A program made the position numbers and the translations under genes. Positions 12,801 to 25,000 of a stretch of DNA of 64,000 nt are shown here, one piece after another. The notes under the pieces were generated by a model. It did no database searches and was not told the origin of the DNA. It worked only from the letters and a program-made list of their open reading frames with translations. The DNA comes from Reticulitermes lucifugus (lineage: Eukaryota > Arthropoda > Insecta > Blattodea > Rhinotermitidae), in the NCBI GenBank assembly GCA_026260175.1, contig JAKCWW010000222.1:69617-133616 (forward strand). Direction: 5' to 3'. Numbering within the stretch: the stretch's first letter is position 1; each line of letters begins with the position of its first letter.

Positions 12801-13835
12801 ATAGAAAGGGATTTTGTTCCATATGGTTGTCTCTTTGACGGTATGACATGCCGTGAGTATAGGCCTATGGGCTGGTAGTCCGTTGAAATACGTAGGAATT
12901 TTTTTATCATATGTCTGTTGCCTGTTCAAAATATGACGAACATTTCGAGAGGTTGTAGAAAGTGATAATCTGTTATAATGAGAAACGCTCACCTCGTCGA
13001 GATATTGCTTGCTATCTCTGCAGTCGTAGTCAAGGAAGATGCCGAATTTGTAGTAGTATCCATTTTTCATGATAGGCACGAGTTGCGGAGTAGCTGGCTG
13101 CTCGGGGTCTGGAGAAACCATCCAGAACTTCCCCGACGACATTAGATATTTAGTGACTTGGTAACTATCTGCAGTAACGAGAATACAGTCTGTAGTGGCT
13201 CTTTGCAATGATGACAGTACAAACTGCAGTGGCTGTGCAATAATAGGAATACAGACAGTGGCTGTCTGCAGTGAGAATACAGACTGTAGTGGCTGTCTGC
13301 AGTGGGCATGTGGCTGGGATGGGGAGAAACTAAACGTATGGATATTTTGGTGAAATAATCTAATTAAAACACCTATAAGGCAGTTGGATGGCGACATTTA
13401 GATAATATCAGGGAACAACTTTTAAGATGATGATGGTTTTTGTATAAATCGAAACATATGTAGGGGTCTAGTGAAATAAAAAAGTGGTAAAGTGAAGTGC
13501 ATTTAGTCGGTGTTTTATAAACAGTGAAATTTTGAGATGTCAAGATGAAACGAAATGAATCTCAATCTTGTCCGTGGAGGACTTTTGGGTATTATCAGCT
13601 TTTAACTTTCAGATTCTATTACCAGAGTTAGTTCTAGATCTGCTTTAACTGTGAGTGCTGGTAACATTGCTGCTGCAATATACGTACCACGTTTGGAGCA
13701 TGTAAAGCAGCTGATGATGCGAACAGATTTGAATGTGAAGTAATCTTCAACAAATTTGAATACTTCTGCTGGCAAATGAGAAGCGACGAAGCATGGCAGT
13801 AGTAGTAGAAAGCAAACATTTACCAGCCTCTGCAT
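3290..13835 (-). CDS. IR-1: ionotropic receptor, IR75-like, complete (9 exons, 625 aa)
   Basis: Predicted odour-gated cation-channel subunit of sensory dendrites. Exons in transcription order: 13835-13688, 13168-12993, 12235-11933, 10024-9900, 8471-8298, 7292-7039, 6029-5818, 4036-3768, 3506-3290 (stop TGA 3292-3290). They total 1878 nt, an exact frame, all with GT-AG borders. Exon 1 carries a signal peptide (hydrophobic run [13 protein letters not shown]) and the conserved FTC motif. Exons 2-3 (residues about 50-209) form the amino-terminal region, with FLDYDC and the [10 protein letters not shown] block typical of IR75-like proteins. Exon 5 is S1 and keeps its arginine (HHRIDMSDF). Exon 6 holds FRHP, TM1 and the pore (ITGAVSQQG). 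Exon 7 holds TM2 ([12 protein letters not shown]), exon 8 is S2, and exon 9 is TM3 and tail. The exon 2 acceptor after 13169 was chosen by alignment with IR-2. The acid-sensing role is inferred from the clade. Confidence 0.9.
5482..5703 (-). mobile_element. SINE family 4 (tRNA-derived), copy a
   Basis: Reverse-strand copy: the 3' end reads tagctctactcattc-like sequence and catcggcgctag, and the head at right has ggggttcgaaccccgaac (box B reversed). Its right edge is about 115 bp from IR-1 exon 7, in intron 7. Confidence 0.78.
6341..6571. mobile_element. Foldback (MITE-like) element
   Basis: Arms of about 100 bp, 6341-6443 and 6471-6571, are near-perfect reverse complements. The ends read tcagtaattac and gtaattactga, and an inner block tatagagccatcatcaggcc recurs as ggcctgatgatggctctgta. 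The spacer is about 27 bp. In IR-1 intron 6. No coding capacity, so probably a non-autonomous element. Confidence 0.85.
7897..7932. repeat. 13-bp hairpin
   Basis: ccttccttggacg (7897-7909) pairs exactly with cgtccaaggaagg (7920-7932) across a 10-base AT loop. In IR-1 intron 5. Confidence 0.92.
8575..8945 (-). mobile_element. Mariner-like transposon relic
   Basis: Minus strand codes [20 protein letters not shown] followed, after a frameshift, by [11 protein letters not shown]. This resembles the C-terminus of mariner transposases (xxFYxxGIxKLxxRYxKCxxxxGxYVE). Only this end survives and the frame is broken. In IR-1 intron 4. Confidence 0.6.
8955..9035 (+). mobile_element. Short non-LTR remnant
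   Basis: Codes [13 protein letters not shown], the same C-terminal polyprotein block as at 60720, and stops where the family 2 SINE begins. Confidence 0.55.
9037..9215 (+). mobile_element. SINE family 2 (tRNA-derived), copy a
   Basis: Head GTGCCATGGCTTAGGCGGTT resembles box A, and CCCGGGTTCGATCCCGGGG is a very well kept box B. The body has GGGATTTGTGGTGGACAAAG. Shared with 39333-39485. Lies in IR-1 intron 4. Confidence 0.82.
9810..9835. repeat. Microsatellite (AT)n
   Basis: About 13 AT units, in IR-1 intron 4, about 65 bp past the exon 4 donor. Confidence 0.97.
10446..10525. repeat. Purine-rich (GAAA/GGAA) tract
   Basis: About 80 bp of almost pure A and G on the plus strand, which is a long pyrimidine tract on the transcribed strand of IR-1, within intron 3. 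Confidence 0.9.
10610..10850 (-). repeat. Possible tRNA-like SINE
   Basis: On the minus strand, GTGCAGTGACTAGACAATGG is followed by GGGGTTTGATTGCC, spaced like Pol III boxes A and B. A GC-richer body then runs to about 10610. Single copy here, so unproven. In IR-1 intron 3. Confidence 0.4.
13172..13315. repeat. Degenerate minisatellite in IR-1 intron 1
   Basis: Units of about 30-45 bp built on agtggctgtctgcagtgagaa and tacagactgt occur about four times. The array touches the exon 2 acceptor: the repeat itself supplies two AG acceptors (about 13169 and 13190), so alternative splicing is possible. Confidence 0.75.
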
Positions 13836-16047
13836 CTTCCCTCTTTGCGTAGAATATCAACAGTCTTCCCAGACACACCTGTACTCTTTCGTCTACACGT
13901 TGCATGGAGCGCCTTTCATTTCTGCTAGATTTCTTGCAGTATATAGATACCAAGGACAAGTTGAAGATATAATTTATTTAGTGTTTATATGCAGAACCTT
14001 ATGTCATTTGTCAAGTTGTGTGAAATCCATGCAAGGTTTTCTGACGTATCACTTAGCCATTAAGAAGCGGCCTAATGAGATTTGTCCTTTTAAATTGCCT
14101 GCAAATGAATAAACTGCAAGTGAAAATATTCCTTTTGTTGATTTATGGAAGAAAGAAAGTACATGGTTAGAACAGAGGTCAAGTACATTAGACCTATGGT
14201 ACTCAAACGTTTCATTGCTTAGCTTTAAACACTTTTAAACGTCAAAGAAATTTGAGGGAACATAAAATGCCCGTTGAAAATTGACACGAGCGAGACATTC
14301 CAAAGAACGGACTCATCATCGTCACCGACGACATCGCGAATTAAGTTTATAGGCGGTCCGGGTTACAAGGAATACCGCCGTTCGTTGCTGTAACATCTTC
14401 TCTCCTTGATTTATATTGTTTAAACAGCTTAGGGATTTAGTTTCCAGGCATCCCTTCCAAATATTCTAAATACTTCTTGTTACAGTGTCTTTATTATTGC
14501 ACTGACATCTGCTATTACAATTTCTTCTGTAACATTTTTATAACGCTTATGATCCGTCATTCAGTATTCTGGACCGCTCTGAGGGAGAGCATGTCTGGCG
14601 TTTTTATTTGTTATCAAATTAAAACCATCGCCGCTATTTGTTTTGTTGCAATCAACAAAAAAGCTATAGTTTTCTCTATTTTAATTTTTATGTTTTTAAT
14701 AACAATTCAGGAAGGCAAAGATTTTGAAAGGAATGGCAGTAAATATTGGCCGAAATAACCCGCCCTTTTTTATTTGTGCATGTAAAGTAATTTTGGATTC
14801 TTACTGTTGTTTCCAAACACTAGAGCCTTGCCATATATATTTTTAATAACTTCTAGTTCTGCAGAAAAACTGATTCGAAATCTCTCCACGTTCGCGCCTA
14901 GAAGCAAGATGTTCATATACTAATTTTTCATGATAATCCGACAATTGCTTCAAATTTATTAGAGGGGGAAGTCACACTTAGATAATGCTACTGTAAGCAT
15001 ATATTTATTTCTTTATTGAACGGAAAAGGGAAAAGAAGAAGCAAAGAAAAATGGAATAAAGAATAAAATGAGGCAATAAAGCTAAAGTCACACCATTTGT
15101 TCAGTTAAAAGTAACGATAAGTACTTTACCATACTTACAGAACTTACTATTTTCATGCTTAGAGTGTCATAATTTTCAAAGAATCTAATCACGCTCTTGA
15201 TCATGGCTGTAACTACAAAGACATAAATGAACGTAGCAACGAAACTTACTCTTCTTATCGTTCCTGCGTAGTTAACTACTACCGTTACAATTTCTGCTAA
15301 TAGTAACCTTTTATATGTTTTTGATTGCCTTCCAAAAACATTCAAAATTAATTTTAAGAGGCTGTCAAAGTGTGATAAGGCAGAAGAAATAATTATTTTT
15401 CTAGGAAATTGGGTATAATGGAAATGACTTCCCATTTATTTTTTACCCTGGTGAGAAAACCTGGTTTATCATCATACCTTACGGACAATTGCTGTCAGAT
15501 TTTGTCATTATGGACAGAATAATGTTTTATAACTCTGTGTTTTATAAAAGCATTTTTCTTTTGAGGAGCGCTGTCTACGTCGTGTATAGCAAACCACTTA
15601 TATTACCACACCTAATTACCAAGTCTCTTTTAAGTGAAGTATCTCTTTGATGTACAAGTTAACAAGTTTCTTGCATCAAGTCGCAATTTGACACTCACGC
15701 TAATTAGGCGTATAACAAGCCTGAGAAACTGTTTGAAGAGAAGTTAAACTTACAATTTTACGTAACATTTTATCTTCATTATCCCGTAAAGCGCAAGAGA
15801 GATGAGCTTTCCGGAGAATGAGGTTTTTGGGTCTGTAGACAAAACCGTAAAAATTTTGTCTCACTTTCACAAAACCATGCGTGTCACATATCCCGACCTC
15901 TTGTAATTTTCCTCATTCTGTATATGGAATTCTGTTATTTTACTTCAGTATAGGCCAAGGATGTTGTTTCCCACATTTTTCTCGCTTTATTACTGGTAAA
16001 TAAGCTACCATGTATCATGAACCCTACATACCCTCTAGTACAGGGAG

Positions 16048-16074
16048 TGACGTGTAGAGGGCCTCTACACGTCA
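16048..16074. repeat. Perfect palindrome with one-base centre
   Basis: tgacgtgtagagg (16048-16060) and cctctacacgtca (16062-16074) are exact reverse complements around a single G. Confidence 0.95.
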
Positions 16075-16905
16075 TACAGTGTCGTAAAATAAAAACTGTC
16101 TGAGAGCTGTAATTGAGGTGTTCATTTTTCTGGGATGTAGTGCTGCGTTGCTCACTGACTAGTTCCCGACCGTTCGAGACGACGTAGTCGTCCTGTTTTC
16201 AAGGGCCGATATGTACAAGTAGAATGGCATTTCGGTACTTGAATATGAGAGTGCATTTCGTCTCAAAACGTACAGAACCGTATATCGAATGACGCTACTC
16301 CACATTCCGGAAAAACAGAGGGCTCATAACAGCAAGGTGTCTGAAAGGACCGGAGAACAGCAGGAGAAATTCAGAAGAGCCGGTGCCCTAGGCAGGGGCA
16401 GGGTCTCCCAGCACTTCAGTTTTGCTTTGTCAGTAACATTCCACTTGTGCTCCATAACATTCTCGTGTTTCATTCATCTACCATCAAGAGTTCATAATCC
16501 TAGCAACCGACAGAGTCGTTAAATAAAACAATTTTGACTTTCTTGATGCCAGAACCCTAACGTTATTAACCTTTTAAATGTTCAGATTCATGTAACTTAT
16601 ACTGTATGTAGGCCTACACGAATATATGCACGTACAACTTCAGTTGCTGCTTCATAAATAGGAAACAAATTCCATCTCAAAATAAGGACCACTGAGGTAA
16701 GACCGTTTAGATAAATCATCTTTTCTTTTTAGAATTAAACGAAACACGTAAGGAGAGTGTGTGGTGAAAATGCAGTGTTTTATTGTTACAGCAATTGATA
16801 CATTAAATGTTTAAATAACAATAACAATTGTGATGATCCTCATTATGTGATTCTTTACATTCTTCAGTCATTTTATTTTGTATAAGTTCAGTACAGCCTT
16901 TTGAA

Positions 16906-17157
16906 CGGCCGATCCAAGTGGCCGCTCGGTTTAAGGCGTGGGTCTGCGGCTGCTCGTTTGTTGGGATTGCGGGTTCGAATTCCGCCGTTGGCATGAATGT
17001 CTGTCTCTTGTGAATGTTGTGTTTTGTCAGGTAGAGGTCTCTGCGTCCGACTGATTGCTCGTCCAGAGGCGTCCTACCGAGTGTGATGTGTCTGAGTGTG
17101 ATCGTGAAGCCTCGATAATGAGGAGGCCCTGGCCCACTAGCTGCTGTCGTACCATGA
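16906..17157 (+). mobile_element. SINE family 3 (tRNA-derived), copy a
   Basis: Head with GGTTTAAGGCGTGGGTCTGC and box-B-like GCGGGTTCGAATTCCGCC. The body has TGAATGTTGTGTTTTGTCAG and GGCGTCCTACCGAGTGTGAT, and the end has GGAGGCCCTGGCCC. Two more copies lie at 57258-57502 and 59418-59615. Confidence 0.8.
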
Positions 17158-18129
17158 AAAAAATAACCTTATGAAATTTCTTAAGTTAGGCAATTCCTTA
17201 TCTCACCTGTGTGTTAATCCGTTTACAATCATTAAATAACGCCTATCAATGATCCTGTTGTATTTCTAAATAACTTGGACGTTTACAATAATAGGAGCCA
17301 TTTTAATATAGTACATGAGTTTGAAAGTTTTTAACAAAAGGAATTAGACAGTGGTTTTACACAGCTAAATCTAAATGGTTTTAGATGGACCTACACTAAA
17401 GAACAATTTTCGGTCAATTGTGTGATTTCAAATATCCTAGGCCTCATTTGAGATTAATGGATCGGTTTCACTTGGACACGTCACTTGGAGAAGTAAGGTA
17501 GCCATTATTTCCTTGTTCTCGTTTTATAACGAAATAATCTATGTTTGTTCTGAGAAGAAAGCAAACACGTAAATGAACTTTGTGAGCAGAATGTACATTT
17601 TATTAATATTAAACTTATTGGTACGTAAAGTAAACATTACGTTTAAAGGGTTTGAACGTACAGGGTGTATTTTTTAGGATGGATGGTACTTTCTTCGTTA
17701 GGGGGTGTGTAATTTAATCGGTTTTGTTGGTTTTTATTTCCTTTACATATTTTAGTTATTTAAATTTATTAATATTTTAAGCTCTTTAATTTAAAGTTAT
17801 GGTATAGCTGAAATAATCAAGGTTTCAGTTTGGAATTCAAAAGTTTTTCAATCTTGGCAGCCGTTACCGTTTGTTAACCGAACGAACTAACAAGATTGTA
17901 CATTTGTGTGATGTACATGTTTTGTCTTAACGTGTTATGCTTTATGTACCTTACGTTGTGTTGTTCCGCACGTCATAGCCTACTACTGAAATGTCACATG
18001 TTTGTGTCTTACACTATAAGGTGACGATGCTATATGAAGGAATGTTGCGTGCAAAATTAAGTCTGAAAATATGAAGCGAAGAAAGTGCTTAGGGGACGTT
18101 GGTATAGACATCGATTTCAGACCAAGAGC

Positions 18130-18265
18130 GAAATGAGGGATACAGGTTGTGACAGTGGGAATGGATTCTGGTGGTTCAGAATAGGGTTACGTGAACACGG
18201 TAAGTAATAAACCTTTGGGTTTCATAATCAGTTAGTAATTTTGTGATAGCCTTTGAAAGAAGGAC
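18130..18265 (+). mobile_element. Non-LTR 3'-end repeat copy
   Basis: Shares GGAATGGATTCTGGTGGTTC, CAGAATAGGGTTACGTG and CCTTTGGGTTTCATAA with the family tail. Confidence 0.5.
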
Positions 18266-19071
18266 CTTAACTCTTTGTAAGTTTGGCCTAGCCATGCAGT
18301 CGAATAATCCCATGTAAGGAGCTACGCTAGACTGAAAAGACGCGGTTGCGTATCCATATTAGGAAGTGCTGTCGTAGGGCATGCTATGGCAACCAGAAGG
18401 TTTCTCCTGCGTTCCGAGCAGCTCGAGTCCTTGATGCATTTTCAGCGGGAATATGCTTCTTGATGTTCCTCATAATTTGTTTGTTCAGGCAGCTCCTGTG
18501 TGCAATATAAATAACTTTACAGTAATCATAGAAAGCAAACAAACCTAACACTAAGTAGAGTAAAGATTTCCCTGTCCACGTCAGAAAGGCACAGAGCAAG
18601 TAAGTGAGGCATTAGGGCCATTTAACAGCAGACTAGACCTGCATTTCCTACAGGACTAAATACCACGTCTTTCTGAAAAGTTCCTGTCTGGACTAAGAGT
18701 GTGGATGCAACACTGCAGCATTGCGCCCAGTTGACAAGACGCCGAATTCTTGAATCGGTACGATAAAAAACGGTGGATTAGTCGCGGAGGTTTGAAAGTC
18801 TGGCTACCACTTACGTTAAATTTATGGCCCCTTGGTTTCCGTTTGTGGGAGTATATGAAGGAGTTGGTGTGTAAGAGAAAATCGCAGACACGAGATGAAA
18901 TCTTACGGCGCATCATGTACTGTGCTGATCTTATAGGTATAATTATGAACGCACACGGAATGTAACACGTTCTGTTTTAAAAAGAGCTGGCTTGTACATT
19001 AGTCAAGTAGAAAGCAAGTCACTTCAGTACGTACGTTATATTACAACTTCGTAATGAATAACCACCTGGAG

Positions 19072-22000
19072 TTAGGCAGAATTTCGTCGGACGCTCTGTA
19101 TATTTGTAGTAGTAAGATGAACATACCTCTCATAGGAAAGTCTCTCAATAATGAGAATTGACACTGACGCAAAGAGACCGAAGACGAGCAGAAAGAACGC
19201 AAAGTAAATAGTGTTGATCTCGACACTGACCACGTCTCTCGTTAGAAGACATCTGGGCTTGGGTGGTTGCCATTCCTGCCATTTGTACTTCATGAGACCC
19301 CTCTCCCGTACCTTCTGGAACCTGTTGGTGTTGACATTAATTATTATGGTTAGTAAAACTTCTTACGAACTTTTAGTAAGAGGAACATTTTCTCATGCTT
19401 TCTCTGGGCTCCTAAACGTGATATTTTACGCTATTTTTTGAACTTCTTTTTATAATATGCTATTACGAAAAATCTAAAATATCAAGAAGGACTGAGAACG
19501 TCAGAAAACAGACGTTAGTTGTTACTGATTATACTAATTCACATATGGAAAAGTAAATACCACATGAAAGCAAAGTAACTTTTAGACGTTAGTAAGAATG
19601 TTGGTCTAGGAGTACGTGAAAGCAGAGGAAATTAAGTAGGCCTGCATGTTCATGTCTCAGAGCCGTGTTGTGGATACAGATAGCTAACACTTGTACATAT
19701 TTCGAAATAACAACACAAGCTTGGTATTTGGAAACCACAGCAACAAATCAAAATTACATTGAAGAAAACGTACGGCAGTGTGAATTCTAAATATTTTTCG
19801 AACTTTTTATTTGCCTTTCCTAAAGATAACAATATATGCAAAGCACTAATTATTACTTGTTTTATAATTATATGAGACTTCTGGTGTCATCCTGCAGATC
19901 GGTGTGTGCAGTGGTAGTTCTTGCGCTAGTAATCGGAGCAAAGAATTGTGTGGTTGTAGAAGTAGCTTGCACACAGGTTAGTTTTCAGTATTCAAGACGG
20001 GTTCCGTGAGAGAGTATGTTGCAGTTGTTTGTAGAGTAACTGCTGATAAGTCTGTGGTAGATGAGTCAGTGAATAGACTGAAATCCATTACTACAGAATA
20101 CGCTTTTGAACGGATGGCGGTTTACTAGATTATAAAGTGTGAGAAGTGAGAACAGGATGTTGCTTCCGATTCAAGATATATTGCTAACTCCCACGAGAAA
20201 CAGCATTGTGTGGCCGTCCTCTGATTTGTGACGTGCAGTTTAATGGTATTACTAACATTACACGTTATAACATTACAGAAGACTATAGTCTTAATATCCA
20301 CGATGAGAGAAACTAAAATCTTGCAGATTAAAAGCAGGATACTGGTGTATGGGCATAAAGGAGAGAGAAGTAACAGGGGGATGAATATTACATAATGAGG
20401 CGATTCATAATTTGTATTGTTCACCAACTGTTTTAAGAGTGATTACAAGAAAGAGCTGAGCTGGACAGGTAGCAGGCAAGACAAGGGTGATAAATGCATA
20501 TAAATTTGTGCTTATTAAGTCTGAAGTGTAGAGATCAAAACCTGAAAGTAAAGATAATACAGCCGTTAGTGCAAGACGATTGGACGAATAATAATACAGT
20601 AACACAAGTACAAAGACCGAAGTCACTACATAAAACTCTCCTCGTAGTCACAGGTGCTCAACATGGTCTCATCGGGCAAAACAACACACGTCCCACCTAC
20701 AGGCAATTTCATCCCGCACTCGTAGTAAGTACTTATGTCCTGTTTGAATGTTATTACAGAGTGTCGGATTCTGTATTTAAGCTCCTCTATGGACTAGCGG
20801 AAAAATGATTAAATTACACATATGTAGGGGGGGGATCTATGGTTGTGTGGACTGGATTCAAATGCTCACGACGGGGTCTTGTAAACACGATAAAACATCT
20901 TTGGGTTCCATAAAAGTTTACAAATTCTCGGATTCCCACCTGTCAAAATAATTCTGTTTCATTGAATTAATTGCTTGCAACAGGTTGTTACTAATTAAAT
21001 CTACATTACTTTATTCTTTGTGTGTATAGTTCTGATCTCATGATCAAATATTGCCACACTATTTTCCTCTGGAACATATCAGAAGCAATGCATGTAATCC
21101 AGTTATAAAGGTATTCTACATGGTGGCATGTACGAGTAGTTCTCCATACAGAGTGAACATTTTTTTTCTGGAACATCGATAGCGAAAGATTGGCTGTAAG
21201 GAGATTTCGATCAGAGAAAGCTAGTTACAAGGTGATAATAACGTATTTTGTATTCGAAGAAGCTTTTTACCGATTTTTATTATCCTGACTTCATACAGTA
21301 TTTAAAATTAGATTTAAGAAATCTCATCAGCGAAAAAGAGTGCCGTTTTCTCGCTTCTACAATAACTACGCGCATATATATATCTACAAGAGCAAGTGTT
21401 ATCTGAGGTGTTTCCAGGCGATACTGGAGATGAAAGGAAGTTCAGTGCAAATGTTTATCCTTTGAAATGAATTTATAGTCAGGCTGTTAAAATGTTCACC
21501 ATCTCTGTTCTGAAATCTCTTTCACCTTATATCTAGATACCAACCCATAGGCCAAGATGTGCTTGTATGGTGATCCCTTCTGCACCAGAGCAAACACAGG
21601 CCCAACCATAGACGTAAAGAGTGGAATCTCTGTCAAAGCACACTTTTCAGAATCAGTGAACGTTCTGTCAATATGAGGATATGCTTGAATCTGCTCTATT
21701 TGGAAAACAAATGGTTCGTCCTTCATCTTCTTAACACCAATGTCCACTCTATAGGCGCTTGGATACGACTGGGTTGGAGGAAAGATCTTCTTTTTGTACA
21801 AAATATGCACCAAAGGGTCAGTGGTTTGCTGAAAGTACAAGCATTCTTTGATTAAAACTTAGGTTTGTCTTGAATCCTGAAGTATTCTTATGTTATTTTA
21901 CGATATTTCAACTGCAGAAATTGTGCTGTATATTTTAAATGGGAAGATGCCTGTCTGAAAATGCTCTATCAATATTCGTTACGAGAAAGGCTGAGAAAAA

Positions 22001-25000
22001 CTGCAAAAAGACCCAGTCAGACTGACCGGTAACTTAGTCGAGATTGTAACCCTATTTCGATATATCAGCTTGCTCATTTAATGAAGCTGTTACAAATAGT
22101 GATGGAATTCATTCTGAGAAATTGAGGAAAGAGACAAAACTTTAGTCAGTGTGGTCTGTGACACGGACGACATTCGAAAAAGTACCTCTCGGGTAGAGGC
22201 TTAAATATACTCGTATAATGTCGCCAAATCACATTTCTTACTCGGTACAACGATGTATACTGAGCCAAGCTAACTGCAAAGTATTTTTTTGTTTTTAAAG
22301 GCGGTGAAAGCATTTAAATTTGCAGAAACTGGGTAAGAAAAACATTTCGACCTGCAAAATTTAACTGAGGGAAGAAACGAGACAATTACACGTCGAGCTG
22401 CTTTATTGATTAAACTGTCGTTCTTGTGTTATCATGTTTTAATATTATTGTGAACATATTGTCGATTAAACGACGCTTATTAAACGGAATCGGGGATTTT
22501 ATTAAGGTGAATGAGAAATGAGGTATTTATCATTACTGATGTAATAGAGAAATATGTGTCGAAGTAAAGAGCGTGGCCTGTTTTTACGTATAAAAAAAAT
22601 TCTGAATTTATTTAGACCCATGAGGAGCCATGTGGATCATAAACACGGACTCTGAACACTCAAATCTTACGCTCCTTAGGACAATGATGACGACGACAAC
22701 AACAACAACAAAAGCAGCAGCAGCAGCTAAAACAAAAGCAAGAACAACAACGACGACGACGACAAAACGGACAAACTTGTGTTCCGAATTGGGCTAAAAC
22801 CTGCGACCTTGGTGTACTCGTTTTAGTCTAACCGGTCACCGAGATCGGCGAATGCCGGAAGTTGTACCTGGAAGAATCCCCTGTTATGGTTAGCATCTTC
22901 GTAGCCGACTTGTAGGTTGCAGTCGATCAGGTTTTGAATGGTGCGGATTGTTTTTGGTGGTTCGGTTAGTAAGGAGGACACAATGCCACCGCCGTAATAG
23001 TTGTTCAGTAGAACCACTTGCACCATCGTGAACAGGAGCACAATCCGGAACGTCACCCACTTCGACTCCATCTCCGAACCTGGAAATAAGCAATCATGGA
23101 GATATGCAGCCTTTTATTTTAAGACGCTTTATCAACTACATAATTTATTACACGAGTGAAACGAGCTTTGATGTGAGATATAATATTCCTGTACACCGGC
23201 CGTTCCCAACATTTTATGTGTGTGACCCTAAAGTAGCAAATTGTATGTGACCCGCAACTCTACCATGGAAAGGCAATAGTGAGTGATATTTACTATAAAT
23301 GAAATAATACTAATGCATTTTCTTGAACACTACACTTATTAAAAAATATTAAGTTTTCATTGTTAACTGTCACATCCAACATTTTTGGGACAATATTAAA
23401 TACACAAAACATGGAAGAAATAAAATTGTTATTTAAATAACTCATACGCAGAGTCAATAATTACATTTTCTCGACCATTCTCTTTGAATTTAGATAAAAT
23501 TTTGTTTTTTCATAATTATCGATTTCTCCATAAAACCTTCTCGCGACCCTACGTCAGACCCCCGCAACCCTGATTTGGGCCGCGACCTGAGGTTGGGAGC
23601 CACTGCTGTACACCCATGTTACCGCTGTAATGTTAATGTGGATATCCTAACCGTAATAGGCAACCAGTGCTTTAGGATGTGAGACAGGACTTTGGTCCCT
23701 GGAAAACACACTTTTTGTTTTACCCGTCCGGGAATCAGAAGTGGTTGTTAACCGCTGTCCAACGAACCTTGTTCGCTGACGGCTCCTACGGTGGCTAGCA
23801 TGGTTGCACTCCAGGAGCTTTCCACTGTGGACTCGTCAGAATATGTTGACTCGAGCCAGGCGGAGGTCTTGAGGGTGAGGAGGACCAGCAGCCACGTACC
23901 CAGAACGCACATCCACACGAGGACCGTGAAAGGTTGCAGTAATGCGTTCCCCACGGCAGACACCTTCGGGTGGCGGAACATGGCCGCAGTGCTACGTACA
24001 TTAAACCTGTCAGTGCCAGCCTCCAAAACCCAGCACACACAGAAATGACATTGTTTTTCATTATTCCGATTTATAATGAATACTAAGTATCAATAATTTT
24101 CCGTCACACCTGGATTCGTTGTTACTGAATTCTGTTACTATGGGCAGTTACATGTAACAGTACAAAATGGTGGAATTGGAGGACGGGACTGATCAACAGC
24201 GGGACTGACAGATTTGTTATCATCGATCTAATCGATACTGAGTATATAAGGATTTTTTAAATTGATCTTCCAGTGGCTCCCTGCCTGTTAGGTTGAAATA
24301 TTGTGCCCAGCAATTTTCTTTTAAAACACTCTCAAACTTTCTTCTTTTAGGGTGAGAGACAGTGTTTTTGCTTTGCACTTTAATACTTGGTCTTAAAGTG
24401 GTAGACGATAGCTTATAACATTCAGAAGCATGTTGCTCTTAAGTTTTCGTATGTATAAATTTACTTTATTACTGTCTTTCTGATATGTTAGAACTTAAGA
24501 AACTTGAAGCAACCGCGAGTAATAAAATATCAAATTCGGAAAAACCATTTACTGACTCTCCGTGTTTGTAAGGTTTTACGTGCCGTAAGTGCGGAGACTT
24601 ACTCGAAGTTCCATATTGCCGACACAAAATCTGCAGCCACGTCCCTGGCTCTGTAGAATAGGAGTGGAGACGGCGATAATTTGGCCTCGTTTCGTTGCAT
24701 CATTCCGATCTGGCCCTGAAACGATCCGTTCTCAAAAGGGCCAAAATTTGAAGTATCTGTCAACAGCAGTGTCATGCTGACAAACAAAGGAAAGTGACAT
24801 ATTTTTAAAACATTCGTTTAATGTTGGATTTCTTAATTTATTTGCACTATTACAAAGGGTATTATGACTGTGGGAACTGCGATTATATGTCTGTGTGCTG
24901 GTTGTGTGTTGACTGTAGACTGATGCCCTTTGGCTCTTGTCTTAATTTTGAACTTTTGATAGTGGAGATAAATTTAAAACGCCAAAATTAAAAGCGAACA

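Larger units (their letters stand above)
13836..19071. other. Intergenic region between IR-2 and IR-1
   Basis: Holds presumed IR-1 upstream sequence, the palindrome at 16048, a family 3 SINE and a non-LTR 3' end. A hydrophobic minus-strand frame at 15435-15088 (115 aa) matches no family I recognise and is not called as a gene. No other exon seen. Confidence 0.6.
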
